A stretch of 7,760 nt of DNA from Thermodesulfobacteriota bacterium (GTDB lineage: Bacteria; Desulfobacterota; Desulfocorpusculales; Desulfocorpusculum). Positions within the stretch are counted from its first letter, which is position 1; each line of letters opens with the position of its first letter. Positions 1-5,638 of this stretch are shown in pieces. The stretch lies in contig JAPWUY010000074.1 in the NCBI GenBank assembly GCA_028275295.1, positions 1 through 7,760 of the forward strand, read 5' to 3'. The translations under genes were made by a program, and so were the position numbers. The notes below the pieces were generated by a model. That model did no database searches and was not told the origin of the DNA. It worked only from the letters and a program-made list of their open reading frames with translations.

Positions 1-87
1 CAGGGTCCTACGGATGGCAAGGACCTTGATTACCGCCGGAGGTTACGCAAGAGGCCGGTGGTTAAATGGGAATACACGAGGACGGGG

Positions 88-537
88 TTAGGCCTTCATA
101 ACGGGCGTGCGGAGCCCGCCCCTCGTGGCTGTTCTTCCAGCAATCTGCTGACCATGCGGGCAGCCAGCCAGTCGGGGGTGTAGTCCTCGCCCAGACCGTG
201 GCGGGTCTTGGGGTCCACCAGTTCTTGGCAGAGCGACTTGAGCACGTCCTCGGAGAGTTCTCGCAAGTTCTAGTTGCGCAAGAGCCTCAGAAGCAGGCGG
301 GCTGTTTCCGTTCCAGCCTCTCCTTCCTCCCCTCGGGCCGGCCACATATTCCTCTATGAAGCGAGGTTCAAGTCCGAAAAGCTCTTGCAGGAGGAGAGTG
401 AAGCGGTGCGCCCGGGCTGCCTCACTGCTCAGAGACTGGACCGCGGCCAGGTATTCGCGCACGGTCTGGTCCAGGCCCCGCTCCCGGATGTCCGGCATGC
501 GAGTTCCCTTCTCAAGGAGCTTGCTTTTCTTCGCCAT
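88..537 (-). pseudogene. Remnant of an N6-adenine DNA methylase (N-terminus plus pre-catalytic segment)
   Basis: The first ~67 residues, from ATG at 537, read like the N-terminal domain of large single-chain N6-adenine methylases (type IIG/ISP-like): MAKKSKLLEKGTRMP, then LDQTVREYLAAV, then FTLLLQELFGLEPRFIEEYV. After about base 340 this frame turns into low-complexity Gly/Arg/Pro sequence ending at TAA 88-90. Family-like sequence resumes in a different minus-strand frame from about 338 to 98. That frame holds SEDVLKSLCQELVDPKTRHG and then LGEDYTPDWLAARMVSRLLE, the block normally just before the SAM-binding motif. This second part carries an in-frame TAG at 272-270 and ends at TGA 98-96. There is no SAM motif, NPPY motif or target-recognition domain. 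Intact relatives are many hundreds of residues long, so I infer a large internal deletion, a frame change, a nonsense codon and loss of the 3' end. The start is well supported by the AAGGAGG site. A short protein could still be translated, but methylase activity is not possible. Confidence 0.72.
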
Positions 538-814
538 GAGGGGCCTCCTTCGCCAAGCGGCGAGCGATCTCGAAGGCAGCAGCGATGCGGATGATCTTCA
601 CGTCAGAGAGTCCCTTGAATTGCAAGAATGCCTCCAAGGGCTGCCTGGCCATGCCGGAGAGGGAGCCGAAGCGGGCGATGATTTCGCTGGCAATCGCCTC
701 TGCTGGTTTGCCCTTGACCCCTGAGGAGATGAGGATGGCCAGTAGTTCAGTGTCAGAGAGCGCTTGAGCCCCCAATTCCCTCAGTTTCCCGCCTGGATGT
801 TGCCACCTCGGCAT
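512..814 (-). CDS. RadC N-terminal (UPF0758/helix-hairpin-helix) domain protein without the JAB domain
   Basis: This 100-residue protein matches the N-terminal half of RadC. GGKLRELGAQALSDTELLAI (residues 8-27) corresponds to the RadC block PREKLLxxGxxALSDxELLAI, SGVKGK follows (31-36), and FLQFKGLSDVKIIRIAAAFE (63-82) is the helix-hairpin-helix DNA-contact segment. The C-terminal JAB/MPN metal-binding domain that makes up the rest of RadC (usually ~220 residues) is absent: the frame stops at TGA 512-514 after a charged tail. The start is fixed, because TAA lies in frame just three codons upstream and AGAGGT sits 8 nt before ATG. It overlaps the methylase remnant by 26 nt, which suggests it was a partner of that enzyme and not a general repair protein. 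It may be a naturally short DNA-binding accessory protein or a truncated RadC; the clean start, clean stop and coupling favour the first. The role of RadC itself is unsettled, so no reaction is assigned. Confidence 0.78.
   Translation of the reverse strand: MPRWQHPGGKLRELGAQALSDTELLAILISSGVKGKPAEAIASEIIARFGSLSGMARQPLEAFLQFKGLSDVKIIRIAAAFEIARRLAKEAPHGEEKQAP
544..550 (-). promoter_or_regulatory. Ribosome binding site fixing the methylase-remnant start
   Basis: A perfect AAGGAGG lies 6 nt before ATG 537. It sits inside the 3' end of the upstream RadC-like gene. The two genes overlap by 26 nt, so translation of the methylase was probably coupled to that gene. A strong intact site before a broken gene suggests recent decay. 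Confidence 0.75.
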
Positions 815-875
815 TGTGCGTTACCTCTGGTAGAGGGTTCATTCCTCTGAGAATTTCCGGAGAAAGCGGCCCTTT

Positions 876-2084
876 TCATTCCACAACTGAATCCGCTGGG
901 ACGACCACAACCCCACCTTTGGAAAGGGTGAGGAAACCCTTGTCCGAAACCTCATCGCACCTCAAGACCCTGTTGGCCAAAACGGACGCCCTTTTGTCCA
1001 TGATGACTCTTTTTAGCTTCGCTCTCTTTCCTATCCTGACCCCCTCCATCAATATGCACTCCTCCACCTCCGCCCCCTCCTCTATAACTACATTGGGAGA
1101 GAGGACCGAGCGCACAAGGAGGCTAGCCTGGACCGTGCATCCATTCGAGATTATGGAATCGGAGATCTTCCCCTTCACCCCATCTCCGATGGGGAGAATT
1201 CTCGCAGGTGGAGCTGGAGCTTCGTAAGTGAGAATAGGCCAAGATGGATCGCTTATGTCGAATACTGGGTTCTGCCCCAGAAGATCCATGTGGGCATCGA
1301 AGAAGGAATCTATTGTCCCAACATCCCTCCAATACTTGGGCGTCCTCGTCTGGGGGTCCCAGAATACATAGGAGTACACCCTGTCTCCAGAGGCCACCAT
1401 CCGGGGTATCACATCGCGGCCAAAATCGTGCTGGGAATCGCTCTTGGCGTCCTCAACGAGTCTCCTCACCATCTTCCGTGTGTCGAAGACATAGATCCCC
1501 ATGGAGGCGAGGATGGAGTCGGGGTCATCGGGCATGCATTTGGGCTGCTGCGGCTTTTCCTGGAAGGAGAGTACCCTGCAATTCTCGTCTATCTCCAGGA
1601 CACCAAGTTGGGTCGAGAGCTCCTTGGGCTGGGGCAAGGCAGCCACGGTGAGATCTGCCCCATGCTCCAAGTGAAAAGCTATCATGGGCCTGTAGTCCAT
1701 TTTGTAGAGGTGGTCACCCGAGAGGATGAGGACCAGATCCGGTCTTATCTGCTGGAGGATGTAGAGGTTCTGATAGACGGCATCAGCTGTGCCCTGATAC
1801 CAGAGCTCATCCACCCTCTGTTGAGCCGATACCACATGAACGAACTCGCCGAGCTTCGTGCACAGGATGTTCCACCCGAGCTGTATATGTTTCTCCAGAG
1901 AGAAGGACCTGTACTGGGTGAGGATGAGGATCTGCTTCATCCCCGAATGGAGGCAATTGGTGAGGGTGAAGTCTATTATCCTGTATATGCCCCCGAAGGG
2001 CACAGCGGGCTTGGCCCTGTCCCTGGTGAGGGGGTAGAGTCTCTCACCTCTGCCTCCAGCCAAAATGAGAGTGAGTACCTTCAT
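876..2084 (-). CDS. glgC: Glucose-1-phosphate adenylyltransferase (ADP-glucose pyrophosphorylase)
   Basis: Makes ADP-glucose and pyrophosphate from glucose-1-phosphate and ATP, the committed step of bacterial glycogen synthesis, in the cytosol. The 402-residue protein has the expected blocks in order: the nucleotide loop LAGGRGERLYPLTRDRAKPA (residues 8-27), the YQGTADAVYQN segment (96-106), the metal-binding SGDHLYKMDY (122-131), the sugar-phosphate FQEKP (175-179), HDFGRDVIP (219-227) and YWRDVGTIDSFF (251-262). The C-terminal third has repeated hydrophobic hexapeptides of a left-handed beta-helix (about 300-375). No key residue is visibly missing, and the length is close to family norm. 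I chose ATG 2084, with GAGG 6 nt upstream, because the family begins just before the LAGG loop; an in-frame ATG at 2108 would add eight residues behind a weaker site. It lies 92 nt downstream of the response regulator on the same strand and is probably cotranscribed with it. No glycogen synthase or branching enzyme is in view. Confidence 0.95.
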   Translation of the reverse strand: MKVLTLILAGGRGERLYPLTRDRAKPAVPFGGIYRIIDFTLTNCLHSGMKQILILTQYRSFSLEKHIQLGWNILCTKLGEFVHVVSAQQRVDELWYQGTADAVYQNLYILQQIRPDLVLILSGDHLYKMDYRPMIAFHLEHGADLTVAALPQPKELSTQLGVLEIDENCRVLSFQEKPQQPKCMPDDPDSILASMGIYVFDTRKMVRRLVEDAKSDSQHDFGRDVIPRMVASGDRVYSYVFWDPQTRTPKYWRDVGTIDSFFDAHMDLLGQNPVFDISDPSWPILTYEAPAPPARILPIGDGVKGKISDSIISNGCTVQASLLVRSVLSPNVVIEEGAEVEECILMEGVRIGKRAKLKRVIMDKRASVLANRVLRCDEVSDKGFLTLSKGGVVVVPADSVVE

Positions 2085-2176
2085 CTCAGGCCTCGCATGA
2101 AATCCCATCGAGGGTCCCAGAGGCCGACACCGAGCATCGGGGGCTCAAGCCACTTTCTGGCCCCAATCCTCGAGTC

Positions 2177-2572
2177 TCAGCTCTCTTGGGCCTTTGGGTC
2201 GGGTTGGGCCTTTGGCCTCGATCTCTCCAAGACCCTTTTGATTGCCGCCTTGAGTTCAGTGAGATCCGACGACTTGACCACGTACTCGTCTGCAGCCCAG
2301 GCCCTGAAGTCCTCCTGATAGCTGGGATAAGCCGTGTTTATTATGACGGGGATATTCTTGTGGCGGGCCACCACCTTCCCCAGGGCCTCTATCCCGTCCA
2401 TCTCCGGCATTCTTATGTCCATGACTATGACATCGGGTCTAGAGTCCTTGAGTATCTCCACAGCCTCCTTGCCCGTCGCCGCTGCCATGACCTCGTAACC
2501 TTCCACGGAGAGCTCGCTCTTGTACAGCTCCCTCAAGCCCCTGTCATCATCCACGATGAGAACTGTGGGCAC
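2177..2572 (-). CDS. Receiver-only (CheY-like) response regulator
   Basis: A single receiver domain of 131 residues. The acidic pocket is D8-D9-D10, the phosphoacceptor is D52 in DVIVMDIRMPEMDG, the switch residue is T80 and the conserved lysine is K100. Residues 103-118 form the last helix, followed by a short polar tail with a repeated PKAQ element; in the DNA this is a 12-bp direct repeat at 2186-2197 and 2204-2215. There is no DNA-binding, GGDEF, EAL, HD-GYP or kinase domain, so it must act through protein contact or as a phosphorelay intermediate. The start is GTG 2572, with GGGAGG 9 nt upstream. No histidine kinase lies nearby, so it is an orphan here. It is followed by glgC and probably shares its transcript. 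It is close to the Spo0F/CheY type in architecture, but this cannot be resolved from sequence alone. Confidence 0.93.
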   Translation of the reverse strand: MPTVLIVDDDRGLRELYKSELSVEGYEVMAAATGKEAVEILKDSRPDVIVMDIRMPEMDGIEALGKVVARHKNIPVIINTAYPSYQEDFRAWAADEYVVKSSDLTELKAAIKRVLERSRPKAQPDPKAQES

Positions 2573-2598
2573 GGCCTTGGTCCTCCCAGGGTCATTCC

Positions 2599-2628
2599 CT
2601 TATACCACACGGGCCATATTGCTCGCAA
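2599..2628 (-). promoter_or_regulatory. Predicted sigma-70-type promoter for the response regulator and glgC
   Basis: On the minus strand, TTGCGA (2628-2623, 4 of 6 consensus) and TATAAG (2604-2599, 5 of 6) are separated by 18 nt. Transcription would start near 2592, giving a short leader that contains the GGGAGG ribosome site. It falls in the 71-nt gap between the threonine dehydratase stop and the regulator start. Prediction by eye only. Confidence 0.5.
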
Positions 2629-2642
2629 CCCTCGAATATGGC
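2613..2642 (-). repeat. Perfect 8-bp inverted repeat overlapping the -35 region
   Basis: GCCATATT (2613-2620) and AATATGGC (2635-2642) are exact reverse complements separated by 14 nt. Arm centres are 22 bp apart, about two helical turns. The spacer holds the predicted -35 hexamer of the regulator promoter, so it could be an operator. It also starts just past the threonine dehydratase stop codon and could fold in that mRNA, but the AT-rich stem and lack of a U-run make it a poor intrinsic terminator. Confidence 0.5.
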
Positions 2643-2643
2643 A

Positions 2644-3900
2644 TCACTTGAGCCTCTCCAAGGGGCTCCCTCTCCATGGTCCAGGCTTTGCCCCAACCTC
2701 TTGGATCAAGGAGATACCGTTTTCCTCCAACAGTTTTTTGAGCGCCTCAGCGTGTTCCGGTCCCTCTATCTCCAGGTCGAACTCCACCTCCGAGAACTGG
2801 ATCTGATGGCCAGGGGCCAATCTATCGTGGAAGACTTGCAAGATATTGGCCCCAGTGCTTGCAATCAGGGAGGTGGCCTTGGCCAGTGAACCTGGCACAT
2901 CCGGCAGAAGGGCCTTGAGCCTCATCCTCCTCGAAAGACCCATGGCGCCCCTCTGGATCAGCCTATCCAGCCACTGGAGATCCAGGTTGCCGCCGCTCAC
3001 GAGAAGAACTACCTTCTTTCCCCTGAGCAATCCCTCTTCCTGGAGAAAGAGGGCAAGGGGAGCTGCCCCAGCACCTTCCACAACGAGGTGTTTTCTCTCG
3101 AGAAAGGTGACTATGGCCGCTTCCACGAATTCCTCCTTGACGAGGAACATCTCGTCCACAAGGCCCTGGGCCATCTGGAAGGTTATCTCGCCCGGCTTCG
3201 CCACTGCGATACCGTCGCAGAGGGTACTGCCTGGGGGGAGCTCCACTCTCTCTCCCTTTTTCCACGACTCCGCAAATGCTGGGGCCTTTTCGCTTTGAAC
3301 CCCTATGACCCTCACATTGGGCCTCAGGGTCTTAATTGCGAGGGAGACTCCCGCAATCAACCCCCCTCCGCCTGCTGGGATCAATATGGCATCTAACTCC
3401 CCCATCTGTTGGCACAACTCGATCCCCAAGGTCCCTTGGCCCGCTATCACTTGGGGGTCGTCGAAGGCATGAATGAGGGTTGCTCCCCTTGCCTTTGCTA
3501 GCTCCATGGCCCTACGGGCACAGTCATCGTATGTATCTCCTTCCCTTATCACCTGGGCTCCATAGCCCCTCGTCGCCAATACCTTCGCTATGGGGGCGTG
3601 ACGGGGCATGACCACTGTGGCCTCAATGCCAAGTTTCCCTGCTGCCCAAGCCACACCCTGGGCATGATTGCCGGCACTGGCTGTTACTACCCCTCTGTCC
3701 CTTTCCTCCTTGCTCATGAGGAGGATCTTGTTGAGGGCCCCTCTGACCTTGAAAGAGCCAGTTACCTGCAAGTTCTCGAGCTTCAAGAAAAGATTCACCT
3801 GAAGTCTCTCTGAAAGGTGATTCGATGGAACAAGGGGAGAAACCGCGATAAAAGGACGGATCCTTCCCATCGCCTCAGCCAGATCCTTGAACTGGAGCAC
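2644..3900 (-). CDS. Threonine dehydratase (ammonia-lyase), catabolic type with ACT domain
   Basis: PLP enzyme that deaminates L-threonine (and usually serine) to 2-oxobutyrate (or pyruvate) and ammonia. Residues 1-320 form the fold-type II catalytic domain: KLENLQVTGSFKVRGA with the Schiff-base lysine K51, SAGNHAQG (75-82), the phosphate-binding GGGG loop (177-180), EGAGAAPLAL (275-284) and the pyridine-nitrogen motif SGGN (302-305). Residues about 325-402 are one ACT domain (LLPDVPGSLAKATSLIA). The 418-residue length and single ACT domain fit the TdcB-like family of ~400 residues better than biosynthetic IlvA of ~510 residues with two ACT-like units. Which pathway it serves (isoleucine supply or threonine catabolism) is not certain, so I give no symbol. 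The start is GTG 3900, 8 nt after GGGAGG. It is divergent from the gene at 4102, has its own promoter candidate, and no branched-chain biosynthesis gene is in the window. Confidence 0.93.
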   Translation of the reverse strand: MLQFKDLAEAMGRIRPFIAVSPLVPSNHLSERLQVNLFLKLENLQVTGSFKVRGALNKILLMSKEERDRGVVTASAGNHAQGVAWAAGKLGIEATVVMPRHAPIAKVLATRGYGAQVIREGDTYDDCARRAMELAKARGATLIHAFDDPQVIAGQGTLGIELCQQMGELDAILIPAGGGGLIAGVSLAIKTLRPNVRVIGVQSEKAPAFAESWKKGERVELPPGSTLCDGIAVAKPGEITFQMAQGLVDEMFLVKEEFVEAAIVTFLERKHLVVEGAGAAPLALFLQEEGLLRGKKVVLLVSGGNLDLQWLDRLIQRGAMGLSRRMRLKALLPDVPGSLAKATSLIASTGANILQVFHDRLAPGHQIQFSEVEFDLEIEGPEHAEALKKLLEENGISLIQEVGAKPGPWRGSPLERLK

Positions 3901-3929
3901 TTCTCAGCCCTCCCAGTTTTCTTAGCGAG

Positions 3930-3958
3930 AGGCTATTTTCTTTGGTTTCCCTTGTCAA
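3930..3958 (-). promoter_or_regulatory. Predicted promoter of the threonine dehydratase gene
   Basis: On the minus strand a perfect -35 TTGACA (3958-3953) is followed after 17 nt by TAGCCT (3935-3930), which keeps the T1, A2 and T6 of the -10 consensus. Transcription would start near 3923, about 22 nt before the GTG start. The dyad at 3949-3969 overlaps the -35 hexamer. Confidence 0.55.
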
Positions 3959-3969
3959 TTCCACAAGGG
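3949..3969. promoter_or_regulatory. Operator-like 7-bp dyad over the threonine dehydratase -35 box
   Basis: CCCTTGT (3949-3955), a 7-nt spacer, then ACAAGGG (3963-3969): a perfect 21-bp inverted repeat covering most of the predicted -35 hexamer. The size and position suit a dimeric repressor. No regulator gene is adjacent, so the binding protein is unknown. Chance occurrence cannot be excluded from one copy. Confidence 0.4.
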
Positions 3970-4062
3970 CCTGGCACCTCCCCCCTGGCGCAAGCTGTCC
4001 CGGCTATTCAGGACGGGATCTTCGTCTTGATTCCCGGTTCAATTTTTCGCAAAGTAAAAGAG

Positions 4063-4090
4063 GAGGCTCCCTTGAGGCGAGCCTCGAAGG
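4063..4090 (+). repeat. Overlapping inverted repeats in the leader of the gene at 4102
   Basis: GAGGCTC (4063-4069) pairs perfectly with GAGCCTC (4079-4085) across a 9-nt loop. The loop segment CCTTGAGGC (4070-4078) can instead pair with GCCTCGAAGG (4081-4090) with one bulged base. The two hairpins exclude each other. The first would bury most of the AGGAGG site at 4061-4066. They lie immediately before the likely ATG 4102, so they could affect initiation, but this is structure read by eye only. Confidence 0.4.
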
Positions 4091-4101
4091 GGGTTGGGAT
4101 C

Positions 4102-4647
4102 ATGGCAGCCTTCCACCAGAGCAACGAGAGGCTCAAGAGATTCTTCCAATGGTTCACCCGAAGGGCCTTCCAGGACCTCCAGAGCAGGGATTGGGAGGTC
4201 GCGGACTACCTCTCGGATCTCCTGGCAAGGTTCGCGAGGACAGAGCAGATGCACAGGTTCAGGGATCGCGAGGGAAGGCATTTGGAGAGCGTAGTGGAAG
4301 TGCTTCTCGAGGTGGAGGAGGTCTCGGGTGATCCTTACAAACAGAGGGAGACCTTTCAGCAGTTGGGGGATTATCTCCTTTTCATGGCTGGGCTCTTCAG
4401 GGAATACGTCCAGGCCAAGGGATTCCTGGGTTACTACCTCATAGAGGGTCCCAGGGCTTACAGGAAGGTATGGGAGGTGGAGAAGGGGCTTTTCAGCCCA
4501 TCTGCCAAGTTATTCGAGCGGCTTTTCCGAGGATTCGAATTTCACGCTGGGGCACTCCACTATATGCGGAAGACCTTCTTCCACGAACCCTCGCACGATG
4601 ACCCTGTGGGAAGCTGGAGGAGGCAGGTCATAAGCCTCCTCAACTGA
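4102..4647 (+). CDS. Conserved-looking helical protein of unknown function
   Basis: I do not recognise a named family. The 181-residue product appears soluble and almost entirely alpha-helical, rich in Arg, Glu and aromatics, with no signal peptide, membrane segment, Cys cluster or nucleotide-binding loop. Segments that look constrained are RFFQWFTRRAFQDL (13-26), DYLSDLLARFART (35-47), HLESVVEVLLEVEE (60-73), LGDYLLFMAGLFREYV (88-103), LGYYLIEGPRAYRKV (109-123) and HAGALHYMRKTFF (148-160). The pattern GDxxLFxxGxF followed by YYxxxGxxAY resembles uncharacterised proteins I have seen in deltaproteobacteria and acidobacteria, from memory only. ATG 4102 has AAGGGGG 8 nt upstream. A TTG at 4072 (ten residues longer) sits 5 nt after a perfect AGGAGG and is a real alternative. 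The frame is open back to 3817, but that part overlaps the threonine dehydratase start and is unlikely to be coding. It is divergent from threonine dehydratase and convergent with mazG. Confidence 0.78.
   Translation: MAAFHQSNERLKRFFQWFTRRAFQDLQSRDWEVADYLSDLLARFARTEQMHRFRDREGRHLESVVEVLLEVEEVSGDPYKQRETFQQLGDYLLFMAGLFREYVQAKGFLGYYLIEGPRAYRKVWEVEKGLFSPSAKLFERLFRGFEFHAGALHYMRKTFFHEPSHDDPVGSWRRQVISLLN
4617..4641. terminator. Hairpin between convergent genes, possible bidirectional terminator
   Basis: GAGGAGGC (4617-4624) and GCCTCCTC (4634-4641) form a perfect 8-bp GC-rich stem with a 9-nt loop, inside the last codons of the plus-strand gene and just beyond the mazG stop. Neither side has a U-run, so it is not a classic intrinsic terminator. 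It may slow polymerase or protect mRNA ends, or be a by-product of coding sequence. Confidence 0.35.
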
Positions 4648-4681
4648 GGGCAGGGGGGCCTTCTCCGGTATTTTCGGCTTG

Positions 4682-5479
4682 TCAGTTTTGGGCTCGGCGG
4701 GAGCTGCGGCCTTTGAGAGACTCCCATAGGCTCTCCATCTCCTCGGGGCTTGCCTCATCCAAGGTTCTGCCCTTCTCTGCGAGGGCCCTCTCCACCTCCT
4801 GGAAGCGGCCAATGAATTTCTCGTTTGCCTTGCGCAGGACTCCCTCGGGATCCCTTCCCAGATGCCTGGCCAGATTGGCCAAAACAAAGAGAAGATCTCC
4901 GAGCTCCTCCGAGGCTTCGTGGAGGAGACCAGCCTCTAGGGCCTCCTCGAGCTCGGCCAGTTCCTCCCTCACCTTTTCCATCACCTCTTGGGGGCCTTTC
5001 CAGTCGAAGCCCACTTTGGCCGCCTTCAGCCCCAGGCGGTAAGCTCTGTAGAGAGCTGGAAGGTCCTCGGATAGACCGGAGAGGATGGAGGAACCTCTTG
5101 TCTTGCCTTCCCTTTCTTTGATCTCCTCCCACTGCTTCACCACTTCCTGGGGGGAGCTCAAGTTCACATCTCCAAAGACATGGGGATGCCTCCTGATCAT
5201 CTTCTCCTTTATGGTCTCTATCACGTCCCCCAGGTCGAAGGCGCCATCCTCCTCCGCCAATCTGGCCATGAAGACTATCTGGAAGAGAAGATCTCCCAGT
5301 TCCTCCCGGAGGTTGTCTCTGTCCCCGGAATCTATGGCCTGAGCCACCTCGTAGGCCTCATCCAGGAGATATCTCTTTATGTCGTGGAGGGTCTGCTTCC
5401 TGTCCCAGGGGCACCCCTCTGGGGACCTCAGTCTAGCGACCAGAGCCACCAAGCCCTCCAAGGGGGTTTCTCTCGCCAT
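4682..5479 (-). CDS. mazG: MazG nucleoside triphosphate pyrophosphohydrolase
   Basis: Hydrolyses (d)NTPs to NMP and pyrophosphate, cleaning the nucleotide pool; in E. coli it also lowers ppGpp. The 265 residues contain the two tandem MazG helical units of the full-length form. Unit one has SPEGCPWDRKQT (19-30), DEAYEV (40-45), EELGDLLFQIVF (59-70) and KMIRRHPHVFG (93-103). Unit two has KAAKVGFDW (152-160), EELAELEEA (172-180), EELGDLLFVLANLARHLG (191-208) and NEKFIGRF (219-226). The acidic metal ligands are present in both units. Length matches E. coli MazG (263). ATG 5479 follows GAGG by 5 nt. No mazEF toxin-antitoxin is nearby. A terminator-like hairpin ends only 27 nt upstream of the start, so transcription may come from read-through of the tRNA unit or from a promoter overlapping that hairpin. 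Confidence 0.95.
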   Translation of the reverse strand: MARETPLEGLVALVARLRSPEGCPWDRKQTLHDIKRYLLDEAYEVAQAIDSGDRDNLREELGDLLFQIVFMARLAEEDGAFDLGDVIETIKEKMIRRHPHVFGDVNLSSPQEVVKQWEEIKEREGKTRGSSILSGLSEDLPALYRAYRLGLKAAKVGFDWKGPQEVMEKVREELAELEEALEAGLLHEASEELGDLLFVLANLARHLGRDPEGVLRKANEKFIGRFQEVERALAEKGRTLDEASPEEMESLWESLKGRSSRRAQN

Positions 5480-5506
5480 GGCATCCTCAAGGGGAGGGAG
5501 ATTTGC

Positions 5507-5545
5507 AAAAATTTTTGGAGGGTTCGCACTCTTCCCGAACCCTCC
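5507..5545 (-). terminator. Intrinsic terminator downstream of tRNA-Thr
   Basis: On the minus strand a perfect 10-bp stem (GGAGGGTTCG with CGAACCCTCC, 5545-5536 and 5526-5517) encloses a 9-nt loop and is followed by AAAAATTTTT (5516-5507). The U-run begins five bases after the stem, slightly displaced from the classic arrangement. It lies 10 nt after the mature tRNA 3' end and so fits termination or 3' processing of the tRNA transcript. Confidence 0.68.
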
Positions 5546-5555
5546 GCTTGCAGAA

Positions 5556-5627
5556 AGCCGGTGATAGGAATTGAACCTACGACCCGCTGATTACGAATCA
5601 GCTGCTCTACCTCTGAGCTACACCGGC
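5556..5627 (-). tRNA. tRNA-Thr, anticodon CGT (codon ACG)
   Basis: A complete 72-nt cloverleaf reads on the minus strand. The acceptor arms are GCCGGTG and CACCGGC (perfect 7 bp), the D stem is GCTC/GAGC, and the anticodon stem GCTGA/TCAGC carries the loop TTCGTAA with anticodon CGT. The variable loop is GGGTC. The T stem GTAGG/CCTAT (one G-T pair) has loop TTCAATT. The discriminator base is T and CCA is not encoded. Sequence and anticodon match typical bacterial tRNA-Thr. It stands alone between the M42 peptidase gene and mazG, with its own promoter and terminator. Confidence 0.96.
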
Positions 5628-5638
5628 CTGACGGTTGT

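Noticed and set aside
1..183. A plus-strand frame open from the window edge to TAG 181-183, about 60 codons.
   Set aside because: The residues (for example DGKDLDYRRRLRKRP) match no family I recognise, its right half lies over the methylase remnant, and GC-rich DNA often leaves such frames open. It could be the tail of a gene entering from the left; the flanking sequence would decide.
512..814. The RadC-like gene as a pseudogene of full-length RadC.
   Set aside because: Start and stop are clean, the following gene has its ribosome site inside its end, and no trace of a JAB domain is seen in other frames downstream. A naturally short protein fits better, though not proven.
1290..2318. A 342-codon open plus-strand frame opposite glgC.
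   Set aside because: It is antisense to a fully convincing glgC, has no family features, and runs into the response regulator. It is a shadow of codon bias.
3817..4101. N-terminal extension of the 4102-4647 gene back to ATG 3817.
   Set aside because: It overlaps the 5' end and promoter of threonine dehydratase, has no ribosome site and reads as noncoding sequence. ATG 4102 or TTG 4072 is better.
5556..5627. tRNA-Thr as an attachment site for an integrated element.
   Set aside because: I see no integrase and no second copy of the tRNA 3' end in the window, and the genes on both sides look like core genes.
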